In this document: positions 1 to 7,620 of the stretch, in pieces
How positions within the stretch are numbered: the stretch's first letter is position 1
How the letters are laid out: each line of letters begins with the position of its first letter
Origin: Larix sibirica
Lineage: Eukaryota > Streptophyta > Pinopsida > Pinales > Pinaceae
NCBI GenBank assembly: GCA_004151065.3
Contig: NWUY0304323408.1
Coordinates: forward strand, 4,824-15,351
Direction of reading: 5' to 3'
Length of the DNA stretch: 10,528 nucleotides
Notes under the pieces: generated by a model
What the model saw: only the letters and a program-made list of their open reading frames with translations
What the model was told of the DNA's origin: nothing
Database searches by the model: none
Made by a program: the position numbers and the translations under genes

Positions 1-707
1 TCATTAAAATTCTCAGGATGAGATGATTTAGGAACTAGTGCCAGATAGGTAGAATTTAGTGCCCCAGAGACCAACCCCATGGTCCTAGATTTGTCCACAG
101 CATCCCTGAGGTCCTCCCCCATAATATCAAAAAAGTGGTAGAAAAGTTCCACCGACCACCCATCAGGTCCAGGAGATTTATCCTTAGCAAAACCTCGTAG
201 GGTATTTTGTACCTCCATTAAGGATATGGCCTCAAAAATATTGTTCCCCTCCATGTCATTGAACATCTGAGGGTATTCCTTGATGATCTTAAATTGTTCT
301 GGCAAAGTTGTATTTTTTGGATCACAAAAATAGTCCTGAAAGTGAAGGGTTTCCTCAGACATCAGTTTCTTATCACCTCTAATACACCGACCAGCATGAT
401 CATTAAGATCCCAAATGTTGTTTTGAATTCTGCAGGAATCTGCATAGCAGTGAAAGAACTTTGTATTTAAATCACCAACTTTGAGCCAAATTGCACGACT
501 CTTTAAACGCTAGGATTCTTCATGGATGAGAAGGATTTTCAGTTTCCTTTCCTCCAAAACTGTAAGTCTGGCATGACCCATGCGTGATATCCCCTTCCTT
601 AGAGATCGGTCCATCAAATCACCAATTTCCTTTTCCAACTCAATGAGTTCTGCAGCCAACTCAGCTTTTTTGGATCTTTCCCACTTAATAGTAAAGTCTT
701 TTAATGA
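1..707 (-). pseudogene. LINE (L1-type) ORF2 fragment: linker and N-terminal reverse transcriptase
   Basis: Read on the minus strand from 707 down to 1, one frame stays open except for a single TAG at 510-512, and it runs off the left window edge. In order it shows a basic, helical linker (LKDFTIKWERSKKAEL near 665-704), the block WLKVGDLNTKFFH (about 450-490) that precedes the polymerase in plant LINE ORF2 proteins, and the start of the reverse transcriptase with DKSPGPDGW (about 157-183) and ALNSTYLALVPK. These motifs are typical of L1-clade non-LTR retrotransposons, where ORF2 supplies endonuclease and reverse transcriptase for target-primed insertion. The polymerase active site would lie beyond base 1. 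The endonuclease, expected upstream, is absent because the frame stops at an NN gap. The TAG sits where LINEs often have tryptophan, so it may be a TGG to TAG change. I am confident of the family and cannot judge completeness beyond the edge. Confidence 0.9.
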
Positions 708-709
708 NN
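708..709. other. Two undetermined bases at a LINE internal junction
   Basis: The sequence has NN here. On the minus strand the DUF4283 reading of ORF1 reaches the gap from the right, and the ORF2 linker begins directly to its left in another frame. The join may be an assembly gap whose true length is unknown, or a real deletion with two unread bases. Confidence 0.95.
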
Positions 710-1264
710 TTCCTGCTCAAATTTGAAGCCATACCAACCGCGAGCCAATGCAAAAACCTGGGGTGTATAACCCACGATGGGTTTCCATTTTTGAGTAACC
801 CAACCCACGATATCCTTTCGGTTCATGGACAAAATATGAAAACTTACCAACAAAACGTCATGTTGTATTCCACGAGCTCCTCAAGGCCGATGTCCCTTCC
901 CATTGTAAGCCAAACCTCCCCAGGTCGCAACAATACTTCTCCTTCAACTCTTCGTGCAGACCTGGAAGCAAACCGGAGGTTTTTCCCCCTGATTCATGGC
1001 GAGGCAGGCCCTAACACTGTCGACAAGAAGGATCCGAGCCAGATGTGGACTTTGGAGCCCCGACAATGACAGGTGTCCCTTCTTTGCAGCCTGTTTGGCA
1101 CGTGGAGACTTATGCCGACTACCCGAAACAAGTGGTCGTTTTCCTTTCAGCATCTCCTTGAAGAAAGAGTCCGGTTTAAATAAACCCGCCTCCTCAATTC
1201 TATAATCAGAGGCGGTCAGATTGTTGTCCGCCAAGATCTGTGTTACCGGCATGTTTTCTCCCAT
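710..1264 (-). pseudogene. LINE ORF1 fragment with start of a DUF4283 domain
   Basis: On the minus strand an ATG at 1264 opens a 106-residue stretch (MGENMPVTQILADNNL...) that is rich in basic residues and ends at 944. After frameshifts the protein can be followed on through a second frame (GEVWLTMGRDIGLEEL, about 865-915) and then VGKFSYFV and MNRKDIVGWVTQKWKP, up to ARGWYGFKFEQE beside the NN gap. The pattern GKF, then a W-rich helix, then GW-GFKF is the first half of DUF4283, the domain found in ORF1 of plant L1-type LINEs and thought to bind the element's RNA. The second half of the domain and the zinc knuckle are missing. It is probably the 5' part of the same element as the ORF2 piece at 1-707, as strand and order agree. 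The N-terminal segment alone has no family I recognise. Confidence 0.75.
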
Positions 1265-1928
1265 CCTTGCAGAGAGATTGACGGTATCCGGGTGTGGACG
1301 GGTAAATATTGGTGAACCGAGAGTGAAACCCTAGTTATACCTAGGACCAACAACAACTGACAGATGAATATACCCAAATCACCCTCTGATGAAAACTCAA
1401 GTCGTCCTGCCGATCTCCACAGATTTAAAATAGTAAAAAAGTATTGTCCGGGCGTGGACGAGCAAACAAGATGCCGATTATTAGTAGGTGGACACCGGGG
1501 AACAATATCCCAGTTAAAACCGGACACCACAGGTGACGAGCAAACAAGGTGCCGATTAAAAGCAAGTGGACACCGGAAAAACAATTCCCCAGTTAAAACC
1601 AGACTCCACAGTTTACCATATGAAACCCTATAATAACCAACCCAAAAACTGCAGGGTTAAAAATGAACTTACTGTTAACCGGAACCTGTAAACTGCCACC
1701 CTCATAAAGCATATTCTATGCTAGGCCTGGGTATACTGCGTAAAACCCTACCTCTGCGTCGACCAATCTTAAAAACTCCACCCAAGGCAGTGGTTCCAAC
1801 CCTACATTAAATTTAAGTTAGAAAGTGGAACGTGTATAAATATTTACTTTTCTTTTTACTTTTAAAATTTGTCTTTTCTTTAGGTAGTTACATAATTGTT
1901 ACATTAATATTTACTTTTCTTTTTACTT
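1265..1928. other. Non-coding stretch upstream of the LINE ORF1, probable 5' UTR
   Basis: No convincing protein is encoded. On the minus strand this lies directly 5' of the ORF1 start at 1264, so it is most simply the LINE 5' UTR (an inference). It contains a 78-bp tandem duplication (about 1454-1610), a related short block near 1285-1303, and a T-rich repeated block toward 1841-1952. It is more GC-rich than the DNA to the right of 3130. The open frames on both strands around 1243-1633 follow the repeat units and look incidental. Confidence 0.5.
1454..1610. repeat. Two tandem units of about 78 bp
   Basis: GACGAGCAAACAAG occurs at 1457 and again at 1535, GCCGATTA at 1473 and 1551, GTGGACACCGG at 1488 and 1566, and CAGTTAAAACC at 1511 and 1590. 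The spacing is therefore 78-79 bp along the whole unit, with scattered substitutions. A third, degenerate trace may lie at 1287-1303 (TCCGGGTGTGGACG), about two unit lengths to the left of the matching block at 1447-1460. The array lies just upstream of the LINE ORF1 on the minus strand. Confidence 0.85.
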
Positions 1929-1952
1929 TTAATATTTACTTTTCTTTTTACT
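1841..1952. repeat. T-rich repeat, three copies of TATTTACTTTTCTTTTTACT
   Basis: The 20-base core is exact at 1841-1860, 1908-1927 and 1933-1952. The last two copies are 25 bp apart and the first two are 67 bp apart. On the minus strand the unit is A-rich, and the rightmost copy is the very end of the second LINE ORF1 reading (residues KKKSKY and its TAA). It may be a slippage-expanded A-rich tail or a low-complexity 3' junction of that fragment. Confidence 0.85.
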
Positions 1953-2914
1953 GAGGTCTGGGCCATTATTCTTTCCTCCCGTTCTTTTTCTATTGGGTAC
2001 TTTAATAAACCCTTTAGCATCTTGGTTCTCCTTCGGTTTATCATTATGGAGCTCAGCTTGAAGGGTTAGATGGAAATCTCGGGCTAGATGTCCATGAGTG
2101 TGACAACACCGACATCGAAAGGGGATGTGCTCGTAATCGAGGGTTTGAAACCACTTTGAGTCTTCCCAGGTCAGTTTAATCCCTTTAGGGAGATCTTTAG
2201 AAATGTTCATATAAACACAGAGACGAGCATAAGAAACATACCTTCCTTGTTTATTAAGGTCTAAGATCTTCACAAAATGTCCCATAGCGCCTCCGATAGC
2301 CTTCAATATTCTGGATCCCAATACTCAGTAGGCAGAGAGTACAATCTAATCCATACCGGAGCTATTGATAGATCCTCCTTATCGGGATTACAATGATCCT
2401 TCCATATTCGTAAGTATAACCCAGTTGAATAATAGAAATACGGGCCTCCCTTGAAGATGTGATCCTTGTCTTCTGAATTTAAGAATACCACTGTAAAGAA
2501 TCCTTTCGAGCCAAGTAAGAGGTCGAAATGGCCCTTTGGTTTCAATGTGGAGTTAATCCACCATATAAGAGATTTTTTCGAAGGCCAGATGCCAATAAAT
2601 TTTCCGATCAGGGTGTGATCTGTCATATGTTATATTTTCTCCTTGATCCGAATTGGGTTTACTGGGATAGTTGGAATACTTAGAGATTTTGGAATACACG
2701 ACCCTTGTCCATGGGCTCCTTGCACCGACTCGGGATTTGCCTCCAGAAGAGTGCATCCCTCTCCTCTGATTCCCTCCTCCTGAACCTTCGGGGGAGAAAC
2801 TGCCTGATGTTGCGAGACCTCTTGCTTTGGAGGAGGGGTTGTGCCCCTCCCTTGTGAACTAACCATCCCGATATTGTTTGGTATGATCCACTTTGTGTAT
2901 CCCAAGACCTTCAT
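1929..2914 (-). pseudogene. Second LINE ORF1 copy: DUF4283 plus zinc knuckle
   Basis: Minus strand. An ATG at 2914, preceded in frame by a stop, opens a proline- and glutamine-rich N-terminal region (about 94 residues). An in-frame TAA at 2630-2632 interrupts it, and the same frame continues with MTDHTLIGKFIGIWP, a full DUF4283-like domain (GKF; SLIWWIN; GFFTVVFLN; GLYLRIWKD; WIRLYSLPTEYWDPE). A frameshift near 2303-2321 moves to the frame that carries AIGGAMGHFVKI, ARLCVYMNI and a CCHC-type knuckle, CRCCHTHGHLARDF. The knuckle's fourth ligand is Phe (TTT) where Cys (TGT/TGC) is expected. A basic tail (NRKRTGGKNNGP...KKKSKY) ends at 1929. In plant LINEs this protein binds element RNA. With one stop, one frameshift and a lost zinc ligand it is a pseudogene. 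It is distinct from the ORF1 at 710-1264, since both hold the same DUF4283 half. Confidence 0.85.
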
Positions 2915-2924
2915 TGTTTTGCAG

Positions 2925-3126
2925 ATCGACCGTTAGTTCAATGAACTTCTTGGAGCGCATTCCTCCTCCAGTAGTTCAAAACTTGCATCAATTTAAAAAA
3001 ACCAAAGAAATAAAAATCCATGTAGATGAAGTTTTAGACATGATTGAAGCGTTCAATTCTTCTCCGCAATTCTTCTCCACAATTAATTCAATCAAAAATT
3101 CATGTAGTGTTGCTCAAATAAGAAGA
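2925..3126 (+). other. Possible orphan exon-like open stretch, origin unknown
   Basis: A pyrimidine-rich tract ending TTTTGCAG (2917-2924) resembles a 3' splice site, and AGA|GTATAAG (cut after 3126) resembles a 5' splice site. Between them one phase stays open and reads SSMNFLERIPPPVVQNL, then a charged helical stretch and IEAFNSSPQFFSTINSIKN. It stops at 3130-3132 if unspliced. I recognise no family. It could be a captured or relict host exon, part of an unrecognised element, or a chance frame in DNA flanking the LINE. No partner exon is visible in the AT-rich DNA to the right. Confidence 0.2.
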
Positions 3127-3132
3127 GTATAA

Positions 3133-3707
3133 GTTGATTTCCTATAGCTATTGTTTTTAAGCTTCGATTAAGTGCCAAGTGAAATCTACTATGTTTTGTT
3201 CACTTTTGGTAAATGAATGTTATTTATGTTCAATAAGTACTCCTTTAGAAGAATCTTTGCTTAGATCATGTTGAAGAATATATATCCTACAGAAAGTCTG
3301 AAATCATGCTTAAAGAGATTTAATGGAATATTCCTGAATGAACATCCCAACTCATAATTTCATGTCCAAAACATTGAAGGGATAAATTCCTTGCTAAGAT
3401 TGTTGCTTATGATATATTGAAATCCTATTTTCTTAGGAGTCATTTATATAACATGTGGAAAGTCAATCTCCTCTTATTCATTAGAGAATTATGTTTACAG
3501 AAAAGTTGAAATTACTTAGCTTGAATCAAAACAAAATAAATTAGCGTTTCATTATCTAATTTGAAATTGTAAATACTTGAACTTGGAACCTGAATGATGG
3601 TTAAGTATATAACTAGACCATTGGTTATAGTAATACTTTAGTATTAATCTATTTTTTAATATGAACGTTAATTTAAGATCGTAATGCACATTAAGCCTTA
3701 GCATAAA
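3133..3707. other. AT-rich stretch with no recognisable gene
   Basis: I see no long frame, no RNA gene and no clear repeat. If the downstream element's 5' LTR were about as long as my estimate for its 3' LTR (about 1.1 kb), it would span this stretch, but I cannot match it by eye to the sequence after 9031. Confidence 0.5.
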
Positions 3708-3845
3708 TGGTATCGAGTGCAAATTCTTGTGTTAAACGGGTCCAAGAGTAAGATGGACTCTGGTGAAATGAACAATCTTTATGACCATATTGTTGAATGT
3801 TTGGATGGGTCTCTACAAAATGTTCTGAGATTCTGTAATTCCCTT

Positions 3846-3953
3846 GTTCTCCTTTCTGGGTTAATCGCTACATAATTCTTTGAAATCCGGTAGCGCCATG
3901 TTCTCCTTTTTGAAGTGAATCACTACCGAATTCCCTAAAATTCAGTAGCGCTT
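3846..3953. repeat. 54-bp tandem duplication containing a palindrome
   Basis: GTTCTCCTTT begins at 3846 and again at 3900, and AGTAGCGC/GGTAGCGC ends each unit (TAGCGC at 3891 and 3946), a spacing of 54-55 bp. Each unit holds an inverted repeat. In the second, CTACCGAATT (3923-3932) pairs with AATTCAGTAG (3939-3948) across a 6-base loop with one mismatch. In the first, CGCTAC (3866-3871) pairs with GTAGCG (3890-3895). The array sits about 150 bp before the presumed end of the 5' LTR. Confidence 0.8.
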
Positions 3954-3959
3954 CTAATT

Positions 3960-4103
3960 TCTACTTTGAATGGGCTTCTATCAATTGGATATTATGAGTA
4001 TTAAATGTAATATCCAATTTAATATGAATATAGCATTTTTACTTATATCCCGCTGCTTATTGAAAACAAATAAGGTGCATTTTTTCTAGTGACATGGTTG
4101 TCA
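3960..4103 (+). other. Probable 3' part of the 5' LTR
   Basis: The sequence TTGTCA ends at 4103, giving the CA terminus expected of an LTR, followed by five bases and the primer binding site. The left boundary is not determinable: no TGTAATACCCC start like that of the 3' LTR at 9031 is visible upstream. The only likeness I can find to the downstream side is the short terminal block TGACATGGTTGTCACG (4090-4105) against TGACTATGCCTGTCACG (10112-10128). Confidence 0.45.
3983..4019. repeat. Perfect 12-bp inverted repeat
   Basis: AATTGGATATTA (3983-3994) and TAATATCCAATT (4008-4019) are exact reverse complements around a 13-base spacer. In RNA this would be a stable AT-rich stem-loop. It lies some 90 bp before the primer binding site, in what should be the end of the 5' LTR (R/U5), so it could affect LTR transcript folding or be a tiny relict insertion; both are inference. 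Confidence 0.85.
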
Positions 4104-4108
4104 CGACC

Positions 4109-4120
4109 TAGTATCAAAGC
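4109..4120 (+). promoter_or_regulatory. Primer binding site, initiator tRNA-Met type
   Basis: TAGTATCAAAGC matches the standard plant retrotransposon site TGGTATCAGAGC (complement of the 3' end of initiator tRNA-Met) at 10 of 12 bases. Both differences are G to A. It is placed five bases after the probable LTR end and about 210 bases before the gag ATG, as expected for minus-strand priming. Confidence 0.8.
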
Positions 4121-4327
4121 AAGGCTTAAATACTTGGACTATGGGGAAATTTGAAAGGATCAAATGTCACTAACATAGTTTTAGTGGTGTTAATTTCAAA
4201 ATTTCAAAATGAAATTATCATGCATGATGTAAGTTAATATATATAGTTAATGACCAATAGAATTTGAGAACAATTACATCTTGTAGTGGGATTTGATATT
4301 TCCCACTTACTAAACTAATAGTGAATA
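4121..4327 (+). other. Untranslated leader between primer binding site and gag
   Basis: About 207 AT-rich bases with no open frame of note. A small direct repeat (TTTCAAAAT twice near 4194-4212) is visible. In an active element this would carry the packaging signal, but none can be identified by eye. Confidence 0.6.
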
Positions 4328-5541
4328 ATGGCTAGTGAACCAAAAATGTCCATTATGGCCGGTGAAATGGGAAACAATGACCACATAACATATTCAAATG
4401 GTCATGGAAATGAACAAAATGAATTAGGGGCAAATGAAATGCTCCATGCCTTGAGAAGGCTACAAACTGAAAACACAATGATTTTGCATAATCAATAATA
4501 GCAGAATCAAGTAAATATGAAAGTGGTCCAAAATTTGATTCAACTACACAATCAAATGCAGCATGTGACTGCATCATTGGTAAACAAAGGATGGGGATAA
4601 TCTATGAGAAGGATCCATTTAGGGAGATTTCATCATTCTAGGGATGGAGATGTTAGTAAAATGAGTCAACACTCTTGTGTAAGATCTGATGAGCGACATC
4701 ACAAAAAGTAGCTTGACGGAAAATCATATTCCCTTCTTGGCCAATACTGGAAAAGAAGGGATGAAGAAGACCCATTACAGGGTGAAATTCGGAAATTGAA
4801 ACCTACCACCTTCAATGGGGATAAAACAGGTGAAAATGATGAGATGTGGATGCTAGAAATGAAAAATTATTTGTAGCCACATAATTACCTAGATAACCAA
4901 GAAGCTAGAATTGCAATATTCAACTTACAAGGCAAAGCTTACCGGTGGTGGAAGCAATTGAAAAAAGTGAAGGGAATTGATGAAAGACAGATTTCCTGGG
5001 ACAAATTTCAAAAAATATTTCAAGCGTAAGTATTTATCTCAGCAATACTACGACATAAATATGAAAGATTTGTTTGAACTCTGACTGGGAAGTATGACTA
5101 TGGAGGAATATGAAAGAATATTTATGGAGTTACTAAAATATGTATATTTCATTCATGAGGAAAAGGTGAAAATACAAAGGTTCATGAGTGGGATGCCATC
5201 ATTCTATAAGGATAATATTTCATATGATGAACCATGTACATTAAAGGAGACCATCTGTAAATACAAATGTATGTATGAGTAGAATAAATGCAAGCAAGAC
5301 ATGCATAAATTCTGGAAAGACAAAATTAAAGACAAGCAGGATCAGAGAAAGAAAGGTTCTGAACCATTTTTTACCGAAGGAAAGGAAAGCTCATTATTCT
5401 AGAGAGCAGCAAGGTGAATCAAAGATTGCTGAAAATGCAAGGTCAAAGAAGCTCAATCAGATTAAGTGTTGGAATTGTGGTGGTGACCACTATGCAAAAA
5501 GATGTCCAAAGAAAGAAAACAAAGGGGGAAGCACTTATTAG
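4328..5541 (+). pseudogene. gag: gag (capsid and nucleocapsid), inactivated
   Basis: The first ATG after the leader (4328) opens a Gln/Asn/Met-rich segment with a likely coiled coil (LHALRRLQTENTMILHNQ). The retrotransposon gag domain follows at about 4795-5180, with PTTFNGDKTGENDEMWM, NLQGKAYRWWKQL, ISWDKFQKIF, KYLSQQYYD and MTMEEYERIFMEL. A basic region leads to a CCHC zinc knuckle, CWNCGGDHYAKRCP, at 5467-5511 with all four ligands present. In-frame stops lie at 4496, 4499, 4598, 4709, 4874, 5082 and 5280. The frame changes near 5027 and near 5400. Gag would form the cytoplasmic particle and bind element RNA. The TAG at 5539 closes the knuckle frame, but protease continues in that same frame, so this stop is probably a later mutation and not the original gag end. 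The domain assignment is secure; the start is inferred from position. Confidence 0.9.
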
Positions 5542-5589
5542 GTACAAGAGACCACTGCAGTAGAGGATGTAGACAAAAGCATGCCTTAG

Positions 5590-5965
5590 ATTTATGTAGC
5601 TCTAGATAACATGAAAGCAAACCACTAGTTAGCGATGATTGAAATTGAAGATAAAATAAATGACTTTCCAATTTCAATTTTGATTGATTCCGGAGCTTCT
5701 TACAGTTATGTAAATATTGATCTGATTGAAAGATGCAAATTAGAGAGCAGAAAACTGCCTGAGCCCAGAATGGTACAATTGGCTACTGGAATGATAAGGA
5801 AAAGTACTTCCATGGTTAAAAATTGTGGTTTGTAAATGAATTGGTGTCAACCATAATTGATTTGGGTATCATTCCTCTCAACTCTTATGATGTGTTGATC
5901 ATAATGGATTGGATGGAAAAGTGTTTTGGAGTTCTAGATTGCCATAATAAAATTATTACTTGCAT
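5590..5965 (+). pseudogene. pol: Retropepsin-type aspartic protease, inactivated
   Basis: The active-site block ILIDSGASYSYV lies at 5677-5712, with the catalytic Asp codon at 5686-5688 intact. The second conserved block, SYDVLIIMDWMEK (about 5886-5924), has the form of the family's LG-DW strand and is followed by VLDCHNKIITC, so the domain spans about 110-120 residues, normal for Ty3/gypsy. The two halves are in different frames, joined by a shift near 5825, and stops at 5587 and 5626 precede the domain. It would cut the Gag-Pol polyprotein inside the particle. It shares a frame with the upstream zinc knuckle, which fits a fused Gag-Pol. Confidence 0.9.
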
Positions 5966-5989
5966 GGACGAGGGCAAGAATACAGTTCA

Positions 5990-7050
5990 GATAAAAGGCA
6001 TTCCGAGACCAATTTATATAAGGAAAATTTTAGCCATTCAGATGATGAAATGTTTCAGGAAAGGGTGTCGGTTGTATTCTATTCATGATAAGGAAATAAT
6101 AACTGGTAAAGAACCAAGGATAGTTGAATACTCGGTGTTGAAATAATATGAGGATGTGTTCCAAGATGTGCCCAGATTGACACCAAAGAGGAACATTGAC
6201 TTTTGCAATTGATTTGGTGCCTGGAGTGGTGCCAGCATCAAAGGATCCTTATAGAATGAGCACCCCAAACTAAAAGATTTGCAAATGTAGTTGGAAGAAC
6301 TATTAAATAAAGATCATATATGGCCCAGTGTGTCACCATGGGGGAATCCAACTTTGTTCGTAAGAAAGAAAGATGGCACAGTAAGATTGTGTGTGGATTA
6401 CATGTAACTGAATAAATCTACAATCAAGAATAGGTATCCCTTACCCAGAATTGATGACCTCTTTGACCAGTTGAGAGGGGAAAAGTATTTTCCAATATTG
6501 ATTTGAGATCTTAGTAGCATCAGGTACCCATAAAAGATGAAGACAACAATAAAACCGATTTTACAACTAGGTATGGGCATTATGAATATACAGTCCTACC
6601 TTTTGGACTGGAAAATGCCCTAGCCACATTCATGTGCTTGATGAATGGTGTGTTTAAAGAATTCTTGGACAAGTTCATTATAGTGTTTTTGGACAATATT
6701 TTAGTAGATTCCAAATCTGAAGAAGAGCATGAAGAGCATCTTTGGATTACTTTGTGGATCCTGAGAGAAAACCAACTTTATGCCAAGCTCAACAAATGCT
6801 CATTAATTTTAGCAAAAACAGTTGTTGTACTTGGGTCATATTATCTCAGAAGAGGGAGTAGCAGTGGATCCAGCAGAATTAAAATCCATACATGAATGGC
6901 CTACCCCAAGAAACATAACAGAAGTAAGATCATCTATAGGGTTTGTAGGTTATTACCAAAGGTTCATAGAATCTTTCTCCCAAATTGCAAATTCGATTAC
7001 ATCCTTACAGAGGAAAGGTGTGAAATCCATCTGGAACAAAAAATGTGAAG
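5990..7050 (+). pseudogene. pol: Ty3/gypsy reverse transcriptase with a mutated active site
   Basis: The linker IKGIPRPIYIRKILAIQ leads to the polymerase. Recognisable blocks, spread over four frames, are AIDLVPGVVPASKDPYRMS (6205-6261), [20 protein letters not shown] (about 6327-6386), [21 protein letters not shown] (first catalytic Asp at 6500-6502), YTVLPFGLENALATF, FLDNILVDSKS and, after a shift near 6828, YLGHIISEEGVAVDP and WPTPRNITEVRSSIGFVGYY. The active-site motif should be FLDD; codon 6695-6697 is AAT, so the last Asp is Asn. Frame changes occur near 6203, 6268, 6490 and 6828, and stops at 6144, 6288, 6405, 6512 and 6515. The enzyme would copy element RNA into DNA from the tRNA primer. 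This copy is inactive by frame and by active site. Confidence 0.95.
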
Positions 7051-7475
7051 ATAGTTTCAAACTCTTGAAAGAGTTGCTCACATGTGCTCCAATCTTAAAA
7101 ATTCTAAATCCAGACAAAGAGTATATGGTATGTATAGATGCATCTCTAGAAGGACTCGATGGAATTATAATGCAAGAAGAGAATGTAATTTGTTATGGAT
7201 CACGGAAGCTGTAAGATCATGAAAAGAACTATGCTACTCATGACCTGGAGTTAGCTGCCATCATTCATGCACTTCGGATGTGGAGGCATTATCTCATGGG
7301 AAGCAAATTTGAGTTAAAGACAGATCATCACATCCTGATATACTTGTTTGAACAACCTCATTTGAACACCCAACAAGCTTGATGGATTGAATTCCTTACT
7401 GAATTCAATTTTGAGATCAAATACATAAAGGGCAAAGAGAATTGAGTGGCAGATGCACTCAGCAGAAGAAGCCAG
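7051..7475 (+). pseudogene. pol: RNase H domain with all four acidic residues kept
   Basis: In the frame that continues from the thumb of the reverse transcriptase, the domain reads APILKILNPDKEYMVCIDAS, VICYGSRKL, NYATHDLELAAIIHALRMW, ELKTDHHILIYLFEQP and KGKEN...VADALSRR. The catalytic set appears complete: Asp at 7137-7139, Glu at 7248-7250, Asp at 7323-7325 and Asp at 7452-7454. Stops interrupt it at 7212 (after SRKL), 7380 and 7443. The 7380 TGA falls where an Arg is usual (CGA to TGA). RNase H degrades the RNA strand of the hybrid and makes the polypurine primer. Stops at 7482, 7530 and 7557 follow before the integrase. Confidence 0.93.
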
Positions 7476-7620
7476 ATAATGTAGATCTCAGTTGTTAGCA
7501 ATTGGAAAATTGATTTAAAAATAAGGTTGTAGGAAGTATTAAAAGCAGATAATCATTAATTACAAGCGGTGGTAGTGTTACTGGTGGGAAAAGGGCCATT
7601 AAAATTATTTTTTCAAATAT

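Noticed and set aside
704-1205. Plus-strand frames of 121 and 69 codons
   Set aside because: They are the opposite strand of the LINE ORF1 region, whose minus-strand reading carries the DUF4283 pattern.
1243-1633. Frames on both strands with repeated residues such as NRHLVCSS
   Set aside because: The repetition comes from the 78-bp tandem DNA unit; no family is recognisable and the position fits a 5' UTR.
2553-2756. Alternative minus-strand frame of 67 codons inside the second LINE ORF1
   Set aside because: Its end overlaps the DUF4283 frame without carrying the domain. It may hold a small part of the original N-terminal region if there was a frameshift, but this cannot be decided here.
3846-3953. 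CRISPR-like or regulated bacterial repeat array
   Set aside because: There are only two diverged units with no spacers, in clearly plant retrotransposon surroundings.
4353-4577. Minus-strand 74-codon frame
   Set aside because: It is antisense to the gag N-terminal region and has no features of its own.
5275-5400. Frame beginning MSRINASKTC before the zinc knuckle as the true gag reading
   Set aside because: The other frame through this part continues the gag reading past one TAG; the knuckle frame is more plausible only from about 5400.
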